Shown: positions 51,670 through 61,582 of the stretch, one piece after another
Numbering within the stretch: the first letter of the stretch is position 1
How the letters are laid out: each line of letters opens with the position of its first letter
Assembly: GCF_041429775.1 (NCBI RefSeq)
Contig: NZ_CP163421.1
Location: 248,001 to 312,000 of the forward strand
Length of the DNA: 64,000 nt
Source of the DNA: Glycocaulis abyssi
Lineage (GTDB): Bacteria > Pseudomonadota > Alphaproteobacteria > Caulobacterales > Maricaulaceae
Direction: 5' to 3'
Made by a program: the position numbers and the translations under genes
Notes under the pieces: model-generated
The model's database searches: none
The model's input: only the letters and a program-made list of their open reading frames with translations
Told to the model about the DNA's origin: nothing

Positions 51670-52500
51670 CTACGAAATGTCGAGTTCAACTAAGTCGAGA
51701 AACTTATCGCCGGCGACGCCGCCCACTGCGACTCGCCCTTTGTAGCTAGGTAGCTTAACTGCAAAACGGATAATGCTGTCGAATGGTCCACCCAAAGTGA
51801 ACACGTCGGATGCAACGCCAAAGACAGTCGCCCTTCTCTCGCCCAGATTCCACATCCCGGAACGTTCCAATGAGCCGTTGGTAAAACGCGTCATCGCTAC
51901 AACTGGGCGATCTGGCCGCTTTTCCCGCATCGCGGTCGAAGTAAAGACACCTTCCGGGAATGCGATGGCTGCAGTCGGCCAATACCCGATTCTCGGCCAA
52001 GCAATTAAGAAGCGTTCATTATCGATGACTTTTAGTTCATAGCCCACAGGGCCAGGGTCATTCACTCTAGGTAGAGGGGCACCGGTCAACGATGCAGCTA
52101 TGTCTTCGTGCCAGTTCGTGTCACTTAAGTGGACATATAACCTCGTTGCAATTGATGATGGTATAATCTCTCTTGGAAGCCGATCCTTGAATATGCCGAT
52201 TACGGGAAATGAACCGCCGCGGGCACGAAGTGCTCGGTCCAATGCGTAAGCAAGTTTCTCTTGGCAAGGTTCACTTTCGAGCGCGTTCCGCGTTACGTAT
52301 ATCGCCCAAGCATCGACGCTCGCCGGATAAGATATGAACTTATCAATTTGCGTCCACAGCCTATGGCCTTTACGAAGCTGCTCGCGATCCAAATACACGT
52401 CGATGCCGGTACTTCGAAGTTTGCCGACAATATGATCAACGTTTCTGTCGTCGTTGTCAGCCCACGCATAAGTTAACCACAGTTTCGGGCTTGCGATCAT
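51670..52500 (-). CDS. TIR-domain protein, low-GC gene with unknown C-terminal domain
   Basis: From ATG at 52500 (behind GGGAGACTGCT) the protein has 276 residues; longer in-frame upstream sequence would run into ubiD and is rejected. The TIR domain covers about 5-140: LWLTYAWADNDDRNVDHIVGK, GIDVYLDREQLRKGHRLW, WAIYVTRNALESEPCQEKL. The remaining 130 residues match no family I know. The helix usually reading CxEEL reads CQEKL here, so the standard catalytic glutamate position appears to be K82 with E81 next to it. G+C is clearly lower than in its neighbours, which fits horizontal transfer. It lies 23 bases behind ubiD on the same strand. Confidence 0.85.
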   Translation of the reverse strand: MIASPKLWLTYAWADNDDRNVDHIVGKLRSTGIDVYLDREQLRKGHRLWTQIDKFISYPASVDAWAIYVTRNALESEPCQEKLAYALDRALRARGGSFPVIGIFKDRLPREIIPSSIATRLYVHLSDTNWHEDIAASLTGAPLPRVNDPGPVGYELKVIDNERFLIAWPRIGYWPTAAIAFPEGVFTSTAMREKRPDRPVVAMTRFTNGSLERSGMWNLGERRATVFGVASDVFTLGGPFDSIIRFAVKLPSYKGRVAVGGVAGDKFLDLVELDIS

Positions 52501-52523
52501 AGCAGTCTCCCTATCCGACAACT

Positions 52524-54023
52524 CTAAAGCCCCAGCTCCCCCCACATCGCGTCTACCTTGTCGATGATATCCTGCTCCATGAAGAGCTTCTCGCCCCATT
52601 CGCGGTTCGTCTCGCCTTCCCATTTATTGGTGGCATCCAGCCCGATCTTGGAGCCGAGCCCGGAAACGGGCGAGGCGAAATCGAGATAATCGATGGGTGT
52701 GTTCTCGATGATGGTGCAGTCGCGGCCTGGGTCCATGCGCGTGGACATGGCCCACATCACATCCTTCCAGTCGCGCGCGTTGATGTCGTCATCCACAACG
52801 ATCACCCATTTGGTGTACATGAACTGGCGCAAGTATGACCACGCGCCCAGCATCACGCGCTTGGCGTGGCCGGGATAGGCCTTCTTCATCGAGATGACGG
52901 CGATGCGGTAGCTGCATCCTTCGGGCGGCAGCCAGAAATCGATGATCTCGGGGAATTGCTGGCGGATGAGCGGGATGAAGACCTCATTGAGCGCCTCGCC
53001 CAGCACGCTCGGCTCGTCTGGCGGACGGCCCGTGAAGGTGGTCAGATAAATCGGGTCAGCGCGCATGGTGATGGCGCTGATCTCGAACACGGGGAAACGC
53101 TCCACCGAGTTGTAATAGCCGGTGTGGTCGCCGTAAGGCCCTTCCGGCCCGTCCTCGTCCAGCAGCACATGACCCTCGATGACGATTTCGGCCTCGGCAG
53201 GCACTTTCAGCGGCACGGTCTTGCACTCGACCAGCTCCGCCTTGCGGCCTCTGAGCAGCCCCGCAAACTGATATTCGGAGAGCGTGTCCGGCACGGGCGT
53301 GACGGCGGCAAGGATGGTCCCCGGATCGGCGCCGATCACGGCTGCCGCGGGCAGGGGGTCAGGCCGCGCGCCCTTCCAGCGCTGATAATGCTGCGCCCCG
53401 CCGCGATGTTTGAGCCAGCGCATCAGCGTGCGGTTTTTGGAGAGCTTCTGCATCCGGTAGATGCCGAGATTATAGTCGTCCTGCTTGTCCTCTGACGGGC
53501 CCTTGGTGACGACGAGAGGCCAGGTGATCAGCGGCGCAGGCTCGCCCGGCCAGCAGCCCTGAATGGGCAGGCGATCAAGATCAATGTCATCGCCTGTCAG
53601 CACGATCTCCTGGCAGGGCGCCTTTTTCACCGTGCCGGGGCGCATCGCCATCACGGTCTTGGCGAGCGGCAGCATGTCGAGCGCGTCTTTCAGGCCGCGC
53701 GGCGGTTCGGGCTGGCGCAGGAAGGCCAAAAGCTCGCCGACCTCGCGCAAATCCTTCGCTGTGCGGCGCGGTTCGCCGCCCATGGTGACGGCGCGCGCGA
53801 CGCGCTCCACCGTGCCGAAGAGATTGACGAGGGCAGGCATCTCGGCTGCCCTGCCGTCTTCGTGAACCGGGTTTTCAAAGAGAACCGCCGGGCCGCCCCT
53901 GGCGAGCAGGCGGGTCTGGATCTCCGTCATCTCCAGATGGGTCGAGACCGGGGCGGAGACGCGTTTGAGATCGCCTTCCGCCTCCAGCAGAGCCATGAAT
54001 TCGCGAAGGGATTTATAGGCCAT
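52524..54023 (-). CDS. ubiD: UbiD-family prenylated-FMN-dependent decarboxylase
   Basis: A 499-residue Ubi[23 protein letters not shown] at the N-terminus, [53 protein letters not shown]-like [21 protein letters not shown] and [20 protein letters not shown]. The family decarboxylates 4-hydroxy-3-polyprenylbenzoate in ubiquinone synthesis with prenylated FMN from UbiX. Full length. The start is at ATG 54023. Confidence 0.95.
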   Translation of the reverse strand: MAYKSLREFMALLEAEGDLKRVSAPVSTHLEMTEIQTRLLARGGPAVLFENPVHEDGRAAEMPALVNLFGTVERVARAVTMGGEPRRTAKDLREVGELLAFLRQPEPPRGLKDALDMLPLAKTVMAMRPGTVKKAPCQEIVLTGDDIDLDRLPIQGCWPGEPAPLITWPLVVTKGPSEDKQDDYNLGIYRMQKLSKNRTLMRWLKHRGGAQHYQRWKGARPDPLPAAAVIGADPGTILAAVTPVPDTLSEYQFAGLLRGRKAELVECKTVPLKVPAEAEIVIEGHVLLDEDGPEGPYGDHTGYYNSVERFPVFEISAITMRADPIYLTTFTGRPPDEPSVLGEALNEVFIPLIRQQFPEIIDFWLPPEGCSYRIAVISMKKAYPGHAKRVMLGAWSYLRQFMYTKWVIVVDDDINARDWKDVMWAMSTRMDPGRDCTIIENTPIDYLDFASPVSGLGSKIGLDATNKWEGETNREWGEKLFMEQDIIDKVDAMWGELGL

Positions 54024-54089
54024 GGGTGCGCCCCGTCAGTGTGATCGGGTCTGGTTATAACGCCAGTGCGCCCGTCTGCCAGTGCGGCC

Positions 54090-54216
54090 ATGTGCGCAAG
54101 ATGCGTAACGGAGCGTAAACGTGCGGCGCGTTTCACTCATGGGCGTACCGATACCCCCTTTCGGTGCGACTCCTTGACGGAACGGGCCGGCACCCCCCAC
54201 CGCCGGCCCGTTTTCG
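54090..54216 (+). ncRNA. Candidate small RNA upstream of ubiD
   Basis: A gene-free 212-base gap (54024-54235) holds a strong terminator on the plus strand, though no plus-strand gene precedes it. Just before it a short stem ACCGA/TCGGT encloses TACCCCCTT at about 54147-54165, and CTCCTTGACGG follows. The terminator loop is ACCCCCCACC. C-rich single-stranded loops like these are typical of alphaproteobacterial small RNAs that pair with Shine-Dalgarno sequences. No sure promoter or 5' end was found, so the limits are estimates. Confidence 0.35.
54181..54216 (+). terminator. Strong intrinsic terminator (plus strand)
   Basis: AACGGGCCGGC (54181-54191), loop ACCCCCCACC and GCCGGCCCGTT (54202-54212) form an 11-bp stem followed by TTCGTTTG. 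The T tract is on the plus strand; read on the minus strand the sequence after the stem is CCGTCAAGG, so it is not a good terminator for the GNAT gene. Confidence 0.65.
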
Positions 54217-54235
54217 TTTGGGGGTGCGGTAATCG

Positions 54236-54547
54236 CTATTTCGCCTTGCCGCCCAGCACGTCCTGCCATTCGGGGTGGCGCTCTATCTGCGCTTTCGCGA
54301 ATGGGCACAGCGGCACGATGCGCACCCCCTCTGCGCGGGCATCCAGCACACCACGCTCCACCAGCGCCTTGCCGACGCCCTTGCCGCGCCATTCATCAGG
54401 CACGCCGGTATGGTCGATGATGATCGTCTGCGGGTTGAGGATGGAGAAGGTCATCTCGGCGTCTGGCAGGCCGGGCGCGCGGGCCACATAGCGGCCCTTG
54501 GAGCCGGAAACTTCCCTTGTGATGGTGTAGTCGGGCTTATCGGTCAT
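54236..54547 (-). CDS. Small GNAT-type acetyltransferase (Acetyltransf_CG-like)
   Basis: A 103-residue protein with the acetyl-CoA binding motif EWRGKGVGKALVERG (about residues 52-66) and CPFAKAQIERHPEWQDVL near the end, the hallmark of the short GNAT group (PF14542-type). Substrate unknown. It ends a minus-strand run with the sulfotransferase-like gene 28 bases ahead. Confidence 0.88.
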   Translation of the reverse strand: MTDKPDYTITREVSGSKGRYVARAPGLPDAEMTFSILNPQTIIIDHTGVPDEWRGKGVGKALVERGVLDARAEGVRIVPLCPFAKAQIERHPEWQDVLGGKAK

Positions 54548-54575
54548 GGCGCGCTCCAGTGCGTTGTGAACGGGT

Positions 54576-55310
54576 TCAGGCAGGGGTCAGCTTCAGTTCC
54601 TTGAGTGCCTGATAGGCTGGCAGGCAGGTCTCTATCACGGCTTTTAGCGTGCCGGGCCGCGGATGGCCCGAAGGCGCGGGCGCTTCAAAGCCTGTCGATG
54701 CCTCCACACGGCTATACCAGTGGGGCGCCCACGGGCCGTCGCTGGCGCGCCGTCCTTCCGGCCAGGTCAGCATCGCCTCATCGAACGGTATATCCAGCGC
54801 GGCGCACAGCGCGCTCAGCATGCCGCGCGGATCGGCCAGCACATCCGCGCCCTCGATTACGGGCCAGCGCCTTCCGGTATTGGCGGCAATCACCTCGTAG
54901 AGTGCGTGCTGGCGCACCGCGCCGAGATCATCGGGGCGCACCTCGCCCATGGTAGCGTTGAAGCTGGCAGCCACATCGGCCGGATCACGGATCAGGAAGA
55001 CATGCCGGCAGCGCGCCGTCCAGCTCAGCTCCACTTCGTCCAGCATGTGTTGGCACATATGTTTCTGGAAGAAGAGCGGCGAACCTTCGGGCGCTGATCC
55101 GGCGCAGCGCGCGGCGATTTTCTTCGGATCGGTCGGCCACAATTCCAGCACCGCCTCGCGGCCGGGATGGTTCAGCCCGGTACGGTCTAGATAATAGCCG
55201 TAGAAGGGCTCGTCCCAGACCTCGCAATCGGCCCGGTTTTCAAAGCTGCGCATCATCGCCGTGGAGATGTTGCGCGGGCCTGACCACAGGCAGATGCGGA
55301 TGGTTTTCAT
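54576..55310 (-). CDS. Sulfotransferase-family protein
   Basis: A 244-residue protein with a P-loop-like PAPS-binding start (CLWSGPRNISTAMMRSFENR), QKHMCQHMLDEVELSW, and VFLIRDPADVAASFNATMGE, the 3'-phosphate binding region of sulfotransferases. Homologous proteins are often encoded beside class IV aminotransferases, as here (11-base gap). Real sulfotransferase activity is unproven. Confidence 0.82.
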   Translation of the reverse strand: MKTIRICLWSGPRNISTAMMRSFENRADCEVWDEPFYGYYLDRTGLNHPGREAVLELWPTDPKKIAARCAGSAPEGSPLFFQKHMCQHMLDEVELSWTARCRHVFLIRDPADVAASFNATMGEVRPDDLGAVRQHALYEVIAANTGRRWPVIEGADVLADPRGMLSALCAALDIPFDEAMLTWPEGRRASDGPWAPHWYSRVEASTGFEAPAPSGHPRPGTLKAVIETCLPAYQALKELKLTPA

Positions 55311-55321
55311 GGGGAGCGGCC

Positions 55322-56239
55322 TTACGTGCTCTCGCGTTCAATCCGGGCAAGATACAGTTTTTGCAGGCGTTCCACCATCGGTCCGCGTTCCGTGGTTAAA
55401 ATTCTTCCGTCCACGCTCGAAACCGGGGCAATGCCGGCAAAGGTGCCGGTTACGAAGGCTTCCTGAGCGCCATAGACATCGGTCAGCGAGAAGCGCTTTT
55501 CAAAGACGGGTATGCCCGCCTCCTGGCACAGCTCGATCACCACGCCGCGCGTAATGCCGCCGATGCAATACTCGCCGGTGGAGGTCCATACCTCGCCCTT
55601 CCTCACGATGAAGAAATGGGTGGAGTTGCAGGTCGCCACAAAGCCGTGCGGGTCCAGCATCAGGGCCTCGTCCGCGCCCGCCTTGGCGGCCTGTATGCAG
55701 GCCGTGATGCAGTTCAGCTTGGAGTGGGAATTGAGCTTCTGGTCCTGCACGTCCGGGTAGCCCCGGCGTACATGCACGGTGAAGAGATTCATCCCGCGCG
55801 TGGCCGCTTCCGGCTTCGGGTTCTTGTATTCGGGAATGATGACGATGGTGGCCGGGCCGATATTCACCCGCGGATCCTGATAGGGCGTGCGCTTCAGCCC
55901 GCGCGTCACCATCAGGCGGATATGCACGCCGTCATGCATGGCGTTGGCTTCCAGCGTCTCATACAGCCGCTTTTCCAGCGCCTCAGGGCTGAGGCCGATA
56001 TCCATGTCGATGGCCTTGGCGCCCTCGTAGAGCCGCTCCAGATGCCGGTCCAGAAAGACGATGTGGCCATGGTGGACGCGCAGGCCCTCCCACACGCCAT
56101 CGCCCAGTATGAAACCGGAATCGAAGACCGATACGACGGCCTTTTCGCGCGCGAATAGCTCGCCATTGACCGAGATGAGGATGCCCGCATTGCGCGGATC
56201 ATCGACGTATTCGTGTGTGCCCTTGCTGGTATTGGTCAT
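55322..56239 (-). CDS. Class IV aminotransferase (branched-chain or D-amino acid type)
   Basis: A 305-residue PLP enzyme of fold type IV. GFILGDGVWEGLRVHHGHI and FLDRHLERLYEGAKAIDM are conserved, the PLP lysine is K174 (SHSKLNC), and TSTGEYCIGGITRGVVIELC is the phosphate-binding region. It transfers amino groups between an amino acid and 2-oxoglutarate or pyruvate. Branched-chain or D-amino acid use cannot be separated by eye. It is followed by the sulfotransferase-like gene. Confidence 0.9.
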   Translation of the reverse strand: MTNTSKGTHEYVDDPRNAGILISVNGELFAREKAVVSVFDSGFILGDGVWEGLRVHHGHIVFLDRHLERLYEGAKAIDMDIGLSPEALEKRLYETLEANAMHDGVHIRLMVTRGLKRTPYQDPRVNIGPATIVIIPEYKNPKPEAATRGMNLFTVHVRRGYPDVQDQKLNSHSKLNCITACIQAAKAGADEALMLDPHGFVATCNSTHFFIVRKGEVWTSTGEYCIGGITRGVVIELCQEAGIPVFEKRFSLTDVYGAQEAFVTGTFAGIAPVSSVDGRILTTERGPMVERLQKLYLARIEREST

Positions 56240-56242
56240 GCT

Positions 56243-57034
56243 TCAATCGAACCGGGAGAAGTCCGGCGCGCGGCGTTCGAGGAAGGCGGTCACTGCCTCC
56301 TTGAATTCCTCTGAGGCGAGCTGCGCGGCAAACTCTGCGCCTTCCTCAGCCATCAGCGTGTAGACGCTCTCAACGCCCTTGGTCATCAGCGCCTTGGATT
56401 TCTTCACCGCGTTGGGGGCTTTCGCCGCCAGCGCTTCGGCGCGCTTCATCACCTCGCTTTCGAGATCAGCTGCCGGGAAGACGGCGTTGACGAGGTTTTT
56501 CGCTTCTGCGCGGCTCGCATCCCAAGTTTCGCCGAGCAGGAGAAGTTCTGACGCCACCACCCGCCCGACAATGCCCGGCAGAACCGCGCTGGAGCCGAAT
56601 TCCGGCACCAGCGCCAGATCCACGAACGGCGTCTTGAAGGTTGAACGGTCTGACGCATAGGCAAGGTCACAATGCAGGAGCAGGGTCACGCCAATGCCGA
56701 TGGCCAGCCCGTCCACGCAAGCAATGACCGGCTTTGAGGCACCCAGCAGAGCGCGCATGAAGCGCTCCACGGGCGGCATGTCGCCCCCGCCAATGGTGGG
56801 CGGGGCCTCCATGAAGTCGATCAGATCATTGCCGGCGGTGAAGATGCCATCGGTCCCGGCAATTACCACCACGCGGATGGCCTTGTCGGTCTCTGCCGTC
56901 TCCAGCCCTTGTGCCATGGCCGAATACATGGCGCGCGTGATGGCGTTCTTCTTCGCGGCGCGGTTGAAACGGATCACACGGACTGCGCCGTGATCTTCGA
57001 CCAGCACATCGGAAAACCCTGCAGGAGCGTTCAT
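56243..57034 (-). CDS. Enoyl-CoA hydratase/isomerase-family protein
   Basis: A 263-residue crotonase-fold protein: FNRAAKKNAITRAMYSAMAQ, TAGNDLIDFM (oxyanion hole loop), CVDGLAIGIGVTLLLHCDLAYAS and VPEFGSSAVLPGIVG with the glutamate expected as general acid/base. It hydrates or isomerises enoyl-CoA in fatty or amino acid breakdown. It starts 11 bases after the acyl-CoA dehydrogenase stop and ends 3 bases before the aminotransferase start. Confidence 0.92.
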   Translation of the reverse strand: MNAPAGFSDVLVEDHGAVRVIRFNRAAKKNAITRAMYSAMAQGLETAETDKAIRVVVIAGTDGIFTAGNDLIDFMEAPPTIGGGDMPPVERFMRALLGASKPVIACVDGLAIGIGVTLLLHCDLAYASDRSTFKTPFVDLALVPEFGSSAVLPGIVGRVVASELLLLGETWDASRAEAKNLVNAVFPAADLESEVMKRAEALAAKAPNAVKKSKALMTKGVESVYTLMAEEGAEFAAQLASEEFKEAVTAFLERRAPDFSRFD

Positions 57035-57045
57035 CGCCTGTTTCC

Positions 57046-58263
57046 TTATGCTTCGTTGAGCCAGCGCTTCATTTCGAGGCGGGCGATAGTGCGCTCATGC
57101 ACCTCATCCGGCCCGTCGGCGATGCGCAGCGTGCGGATACCGGCATAGGAGGAGGCGAGCGGGAAATCGTCGGACACGCCGCCGCCGCCATGGGCCTGAA
57201 TGGCATCATCGATGACTTTGAGGGCCATGACCGGGGCGGCCACTTTGATCATGGCGATCTCGCCGCGTGCAGCCTTGTTGCCCACGGTGTCCATCATCCA
57301 GGCGGCTTTCAGGGTGAGAAGGCGGGAGGTCTCGATATCGATGCGGGCACGCGCAATGCGGTGCTCCCAGATCGAGTGCTTGATGACCGGCTTGCCAAAG
57401 GCGGTGCGGCTCATGGCGCGCTTGACCATCAGTTCCAGCGCCCGCTCTGCCGCGCCGATCGTGCGCATGCAGTGGTGGATGCGGCCCGGGCCAAGCCGGC
57501 CTTGCGCAATTTCGAATCCCCGGCCTTCGCCCAGCAATATGTTGGACGCCGGCACGCGCACGTCTTTCAGCTCAACCTCCATATGCCCGTGCGGGGCATC
57601 GTCATAACCGAACACGGGCAGGTGACGCAGCACCTTCACGCCCTTGGCGTCGGCGGGGACCAGGATCATGGATTGCTGCTTGTGCAGCTCGGCATCGGGG
57701 TCGGTCTTGCCCATGACGATGTAGACCGCGCAGCGCGGATCACCGGCGCCGGAGCTCCACCATTTGCGGCCATTGATGACGTATTCATCGCCATCGCGCC
57801 GGATCGAGCATTCGATATTCGTTGCGTCGGAGGAGGCGACGGCGGGCTCCGTCATCAGGAAGGCGGAGCGGATTTCACCGGCCAGCAGGGGTTTGAGCCA
57901 TTTCTCCTGATGCTCTTTCGTTCCGTAGCGCGAGAGCACTTCCATATTGCCGGTGTCGGGCGCGGAGCAGTTGAACACCTCGCTCGCCCAGACCACCCTG
58001 CCCATCTCCTCGGCCAGCGGGGCGTAGTCCGCATTGGAGAGGCCCGCGCCATGTTTGTCGTCCGGATGGAAGAGATTCCACAGCCCTTGCGCTTTCGCCT
58101 TGGCTTTCAGCTCCTCGATGATGGGCAGGACCTGCCAGCGATTGGTGCCGAATCCGGCCAGCTGGTCGTGATAGGTCTTCTCGTTCGGGTAGACGTGCTC
58201 GTCCATGAAGGCGCGTACACGGGCCAGATAATCTTTGCAGCGGGCCGAGTATTCAAAATTCAT
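57046..58263 (-). CDS. Acyl-CoA dehydrogenase (ACAD family)
   Basis: A 405-residue flavoenzyme. [20 protein letters not shown] and [18 protein letters not shown] are the FAD and substrate segments, [17 protein letters not shown] begins the C-terminal helical domain, and [20 protein letters not shown] with [19 protein letters not shown] ends it. It resembles the long-chain ACAD10/11-like group. Oxidises acyl-CoA with electrons passing to ETF. It heads a minus-strand run of five genes; GGGAGGACACC precedes the ATG. Confidence 0.94.
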   Translation of the reverse strand: MNFEYSARCKDYLARVRAFMDEHVYPNEKTYHDQLAGFGTNRWQVLPIIEELKAKAKAQGLWNLFHPDDKHGAGLSNADYAPLAEEMGRVVWASEVFNCSAPDTGNMEVLSRYGTKEHQEKWLKPLLAGEIRSAFLMTEPAVASSDATNIECSIRRDGDEYVINGRKWWSSGAGDPRCAVYIVMGKTDPDAELHKQQSMILVPADAKGVKVLRHLPVFGYDDAPHGHMEVELKDVRVPASNILLGEGRGFEIAQGRLGPGRIHHCMRTIGAAERALELMVKRAMSRTAFGKPVIKHSIWEHRIARARIDIETSRLLTLKAAWMMDTVGNKAARGEIAMIKVAAPVMALKVIDDAIQAHGGGGVSDDFPLASSYAGIRTLRIADGPDEVHERTIARLEMKRWLNEA

Positions 58264-58364
58264 CTTGGGTGTCCTCCCTCGCGGTTTTCGCGTGTGCCCG
58301 CCATGGGGCGATTTGGTTTGTCCGGACTATCATGGCACTTCCCGCCGCTGATTCCATCTGTGAC

Positions 58365-59108
58365 ATGACATCCATCATCATTCTTTTTGCGGTTCTCGCG
58401 ACCGCCTTCCTGTCGGCCGTGTTTGGTATGGCGGGCGGATTGATCCTGATGGGCGTGCTGGCGGCCATCCTGCCGGTGCCGGCGGCGATGGTGATGCATG
58501 GCGCGGTGCAGAGCGTGTCCAATGGCTGGCGGGCCGTGCTTCTGCGCCGCTACATATTGTGGAAATCCATTGGCTGGTACATGGCGGGCTCGGCTGCCGT
58601 CGCGCTCATCCTTCTCAGCTTCACCCTCATCCTGCCGCGCCCCTGGCTTTTCATCGTGCTGGGTCTGGTGCCGCTCATCGTGTGGCTGCCAAAATCGGTC
58701 TTCGCGCTGGATGCCACAAAACCGGGGCAGGGCATTGCCTGCGGGGTCAGCGTGACGGGGCTCAACGTGATCGCGGGCGTGTCGGGGCCGCTGCTCGATA
58801 CTTTCTACCAGAATGTGGAGGCTGACCGGCGCTCGATCGTCGCCACCAAGGCCGCGACCCAGGTTGCCGCCCACGGGGTAAAGATCGCTTACTATATCGC
58901 CCCCGCACTGGCCGCGGGCGAGGGCGGGTCGTTCTGGCTGATTGCGGTAGCGATCCCGCTCTCCGTGATTGGCACGACGCTTGGCGCAAAAGTGCTCGAC
59001 CGGATGAGCGAGGATGTGTTCCGCCGCTGGACCAAACGCCTCGTGACGCTCATCGGCGCATATTACTTCGTGCAGGGTGTGTGGTTGCTCAATGGAGGGG
59101 CGGGATGA
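58365..59108 (+). CDS. TSUP (TauE/SafE) family membrane transporter
   Basis: I place the start at ATG 58365 (247 residues); ATG 58332 adds 11 residues and is possible, and neither has a clear ribosome binding site. Seven to eight hydrophobic helices, with the repeated GMAGGLILMGVLAA and SVTGLNVIAGVSGPLLDTFYQ typical of TSUP. These carry sulfur compounds or organic anions; the substrate is unknown. Overlaps the next gene by 4 bases. Confidence 0.85.
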   Translation: MTSIIILFAVLATAFLSAVFGMAGGLILMGVLAAILPVPAAMVMHGAVQSVSNGWRAVLLRRYILWKSIGWYMAGSAAVALILLSFTLILPRPWLFIVLGLVPLIVWLPKSVFALDATKPGQGIACGVSVTGLNVIAGVSGPLLDTFYQNVEADRRSIVATKAATQVAAHGVKIAYYIAPALAAGEGGSFWLIAVAIPLSVIGTTLGAKVLDRMSEDVFRRWTKRLVTLIGAYYFVQGVWLLNGGAG

Positions 59109-59698
59109 AGCTGGAGCCAGCGCTACTGGAAAACGCTTTCGTGCGCCTTGAGCCGCTGCATGATTCCCATCGTGAGGAGATGCGCATCCTTGCCCGCGAG
59201 GCGGAGCTCTGGGAGTGGACGAGTGTGCGCGGTGATGGTCCGGGTTTTGATGCCTGGTTTGATCCCTTGCGGGCCGGCCAGCCCGGCAGCCGCCAGTTCG
59301 GCCATGCGGTGAGGATATGCCAGACCGGCGAGCTGGCCGGGCATACCTCCTTCCTCGCCATCGAGCCCGATCATGCCCGCGTTGAGGTGGGCTGGACCTG
59401 GTATGGCGCGCCGTGGCGGGGCGGGTTTGTGAACCCGGCCTGCAAGCTGCTCATGCTGGGCCGGGCTTTCGAGGCAGGCGCCCAGCGCGTGGAGTTGAAA
59501 ACCCATGGCCGCAATCTGCGCAGTCAGCGCGCCATGCTGCGTATGGGCGCCGTGCAGGAAGGCAAGCTGCGCAGCCATATGGTGACGTGGCGGGGCGACC
59601 GGCGCGACACGGTGTACTTCTCGGTTCTGCCGGATGAATGGCCTGCCGTGCGCCAGGGGCTGGAGCGCCGCCTGCAGGCATTTGCCCCGGCGGCTTGA
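59105..59698 (+). CDS. GNAT acetyltransferase, RimJ/RimL-like
   Basis: A 197-residue protein from ATG 59105, overlapping the TSUP stop. The GNAT fold is shown by [38 protein letters not shown] and [25 protein letters not shown], the last being the acetyl-CoA region and the typical NxxSxxxxxKxGF-like turn. Homologous to protein N-terminal or small-molecule acetylases; substrate unknown. Confidence 0.85.
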   Translation: MKLEPALLENAFVRLEPLHDSHREEMRILAREAELWEWTSVRGDGPGFDAWFDPLRAGQPGSRQFGHAVRICQTGELAGHTSFLAIEPDHARVEVGWTWYGAPWRGGFVNPACKLLMLGRAFEAGAQRVELKTHGRNLRSQRAMLRMGAVQEGKLRSHMVTWRGDRRDTVYFSVLPDEWPAVRQGLERRLQAFAPAA

Positions 59699-59730
59699 CC
59701 GGCCCGCCCCCAGACCCGACTTTCCCGCCC

Positions 59731-61575
59731 ATGGCCATCATCCGCCGACTCACCCCTGAAACCGTCAATCGCATCGCCGCGGGCGAGGTGGTCGAGCGTC
59801 CGGCCTCAGCCCTGAAAGAGTTGGTCGAGAACGCGCTGGACGCCGGGGCCACGCGCATTGATGTGCGCGCAGAGCAGGGTGGGCTGACCCGGCTTATCGT
59901 GGAAGATGACGGCCATGGCATGGACCGGGAGAGCCTCGCCCTGTCGGTGGAGCGCCATGCCACCTCCAAACTGCCGGTGGGGGCCGATGGCGCGGATGAT
60001 CTTCTGAACATCGCCTCCATGGGCTTCCGGGGCGAAGCCTTGCCCTCCATCGGCTCGGTCGCGCGGCTCTCCATCACCACGCAAGGCCCCTCTGGCGATT
60101 GCTGGGCGCTGGAGGTGGAAGGTGGCAAGACCGGCGAGCCGCGCCCCGCCCCGCCGCTGGGGCGCACCGGCACGCGCATCGAGGTGCGTGATCTGTTCTA
60201 CGCTACCCCTGCGCGCCTGAAATTTCTCAAGTCCGAGCGCGCCGAGAGCATGGCCATCACCGACGTGATGAAGCGCCTCGCGCTCGCGCGGGCCGATGTC
60301 GGCTTCTTTCTCACGCTTGATGGCCGCTCGCGCCTCGCCTTGCAGGCACCCGGCCTGGTGGACACGCCCGAAGCGCGCCGCTCCCGCCTCGCCGCCCTGC
60401 TCGACCGGGATTTCGCCGAGAACGCACTCGCCATCGATACGGTGCGCGAGGGCGTGAGCGTGACCGGCTGGGCGAGCCTTCCCACCTATAATCGTGGCAC
60501 CAACCAGCACCAGTTCCTGTTCGTGAACGGGCGGCCGGTGCGCGACAAGCTGCTGGTGGGGGCGGTGCGAGGGGCGTATCAGGATTTCCTCGCCCGCGAC
60601 CGGCACCCCGTGGTGGCGCTCTATGTCGATCTGCCGACCGACGAGGTGGACGTGAACGTGCACCCCGCCAAGGCCGAGGTGCGCTTTCGCGATTCCGGTC
60701 TCGTGCGCGGGCTGATCGTTGGCGCGCTGCGTCATGCGCTGGCGGGGGCTGGCCACCGTGCCTCCACCACCGTCGCGGCTGCTACCCTCGGAAGGCTGCA
60801 GCCGCAGAGCACGCCCACAGGCTCGCTCTGGGCGCCTTCGCGCGCTGAATACGGCGCGCGGGTATCACCCGCCTATGAAGCGTCACTCGCCGAGCGCCCC
60901 GCCCACGATTTCGATGCCGGATTGCCGCGCGCCGACCCCTCCGGCCTGGCTTACGCCGCCCGTGTGGAGGCAGAGCCTGCCCGTGAGCTGGAAGACTTTC
61001 CGCTGGGCGCGGCGCGCGCGCAGCTGCACGAGACCTATGTGATCGCGCAGACGGCGGACGGTCTGGTGATCGTCGATCAGCACGCCGCCCATGAGCGCCT
61101 TGTCTATGAGCGGATGAAGGCGGCGTTGGCCTCCACCGGCGTTCCCCGCCAGGCGCTGCTGGTGCCGGAGATCGTCGAGATGGACGAGGGCGAGGCGCGC
61201 CGCGTGCTCGACCGGACAGACGAACTCGCCGAGCTTGGCCTTGTCATCGAACCCTTCGGCCCCGGCGCGATTGCCGTGCGCGAGACGCCCGCCCTCCTCA
61301 AACGCCTCGACGTGCAGGGCCTGATCCGCGATCTCGCCGATGAACTCGCCGAGTATGACGAGGCATTGTCGCTAAAGGAAAAGCTGGAGGAAGTGGTCGG
61401 CACGATGGCCTGCCACGGCTCGGTGCGGGCGGGCAGGCGTCTCACGGGCGAGGAGATGAACGCGCTCCTGCGCGAGATGGAAGCCACGCCCCATTCCGGC
61501 CAGTGCAATCACGGACGGCCCACCTATGTGGAGCTGAAGCTTTCAGACATCGAGCGGCTGTTTGGGCGGAAGTGA
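59731..61575 (+). CDS. mutL: DNA mismatch repair protein MutL
   Basis: From ATG 59731 the product has 614 residues. The GHKL ATPase domain has [41 protein letters not shown] and [15 protein letters not shown]. The C-terminal domain carries the endonuclease motif [12 protein letters not shown] (D at about residue 449), the ACHGSVRAG segment and GQCNHGRP, so it is a nicking MutL as in organisms without MutH. It links MutS to repair. Confidence 0.96.
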   Translation: MAIIRRLTPETVNRIAAGEVVERPASALKELVENALDAGATRIDVRAEQGGLTRLIVEDDGHGMDRESLALSVERHATSKLPVGADGADDLLNIASMGFRGEALPSIGSVARLSITTQGPSGDCWALEVEGGKTGEPRPAPPLGRTGTRIEVRDLFYATPARLKFLKSERAESMAITDVMKRLALARADVGFFLTLDGRSRLALQAPGLVDTPEARRSRLAALLDRDFAENALAIDTVREGVSVTGWASLPTYNRGTNQHQFLFVNGRPVRDKLLVGAVRGAYQDFLARDRHPVVALYVDLPTDEVDVNVHPAKAEVRFRDSGLVRGLIVGALRHALAGAGHRASTTVAAATLGRLQPQSTPTGSLWAPSRAEYGARVSPAYEASLAERPAHDFDAGLPRADPSGLAYAARVEAEPARELEDFPLGAARAQLHETYVIAQTADGLVIVDQHAAHERLVYERMKAALASTGVPRQALLVPEIVEMDEGEARRVLDRTDELAELGLVIEPFGPGAIAVRETPALLKRLDVQGLIRDLADELAEYDEALSLKEKLEEVVGTMACHGSVRAGRRLTGEEMNALLREMEATPHSGQCNHGRPTYVELKLSDIERLFGRK

Positions 61576-61582
61576 GGGGTGG

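Noticed and set aside
51338-51689. Several small open frames in the repeat block before the TIR gene
   Set aside because: They translate palindromic repeats (VPAQAG/RLRGND-like peptides), a common annotation artefact.
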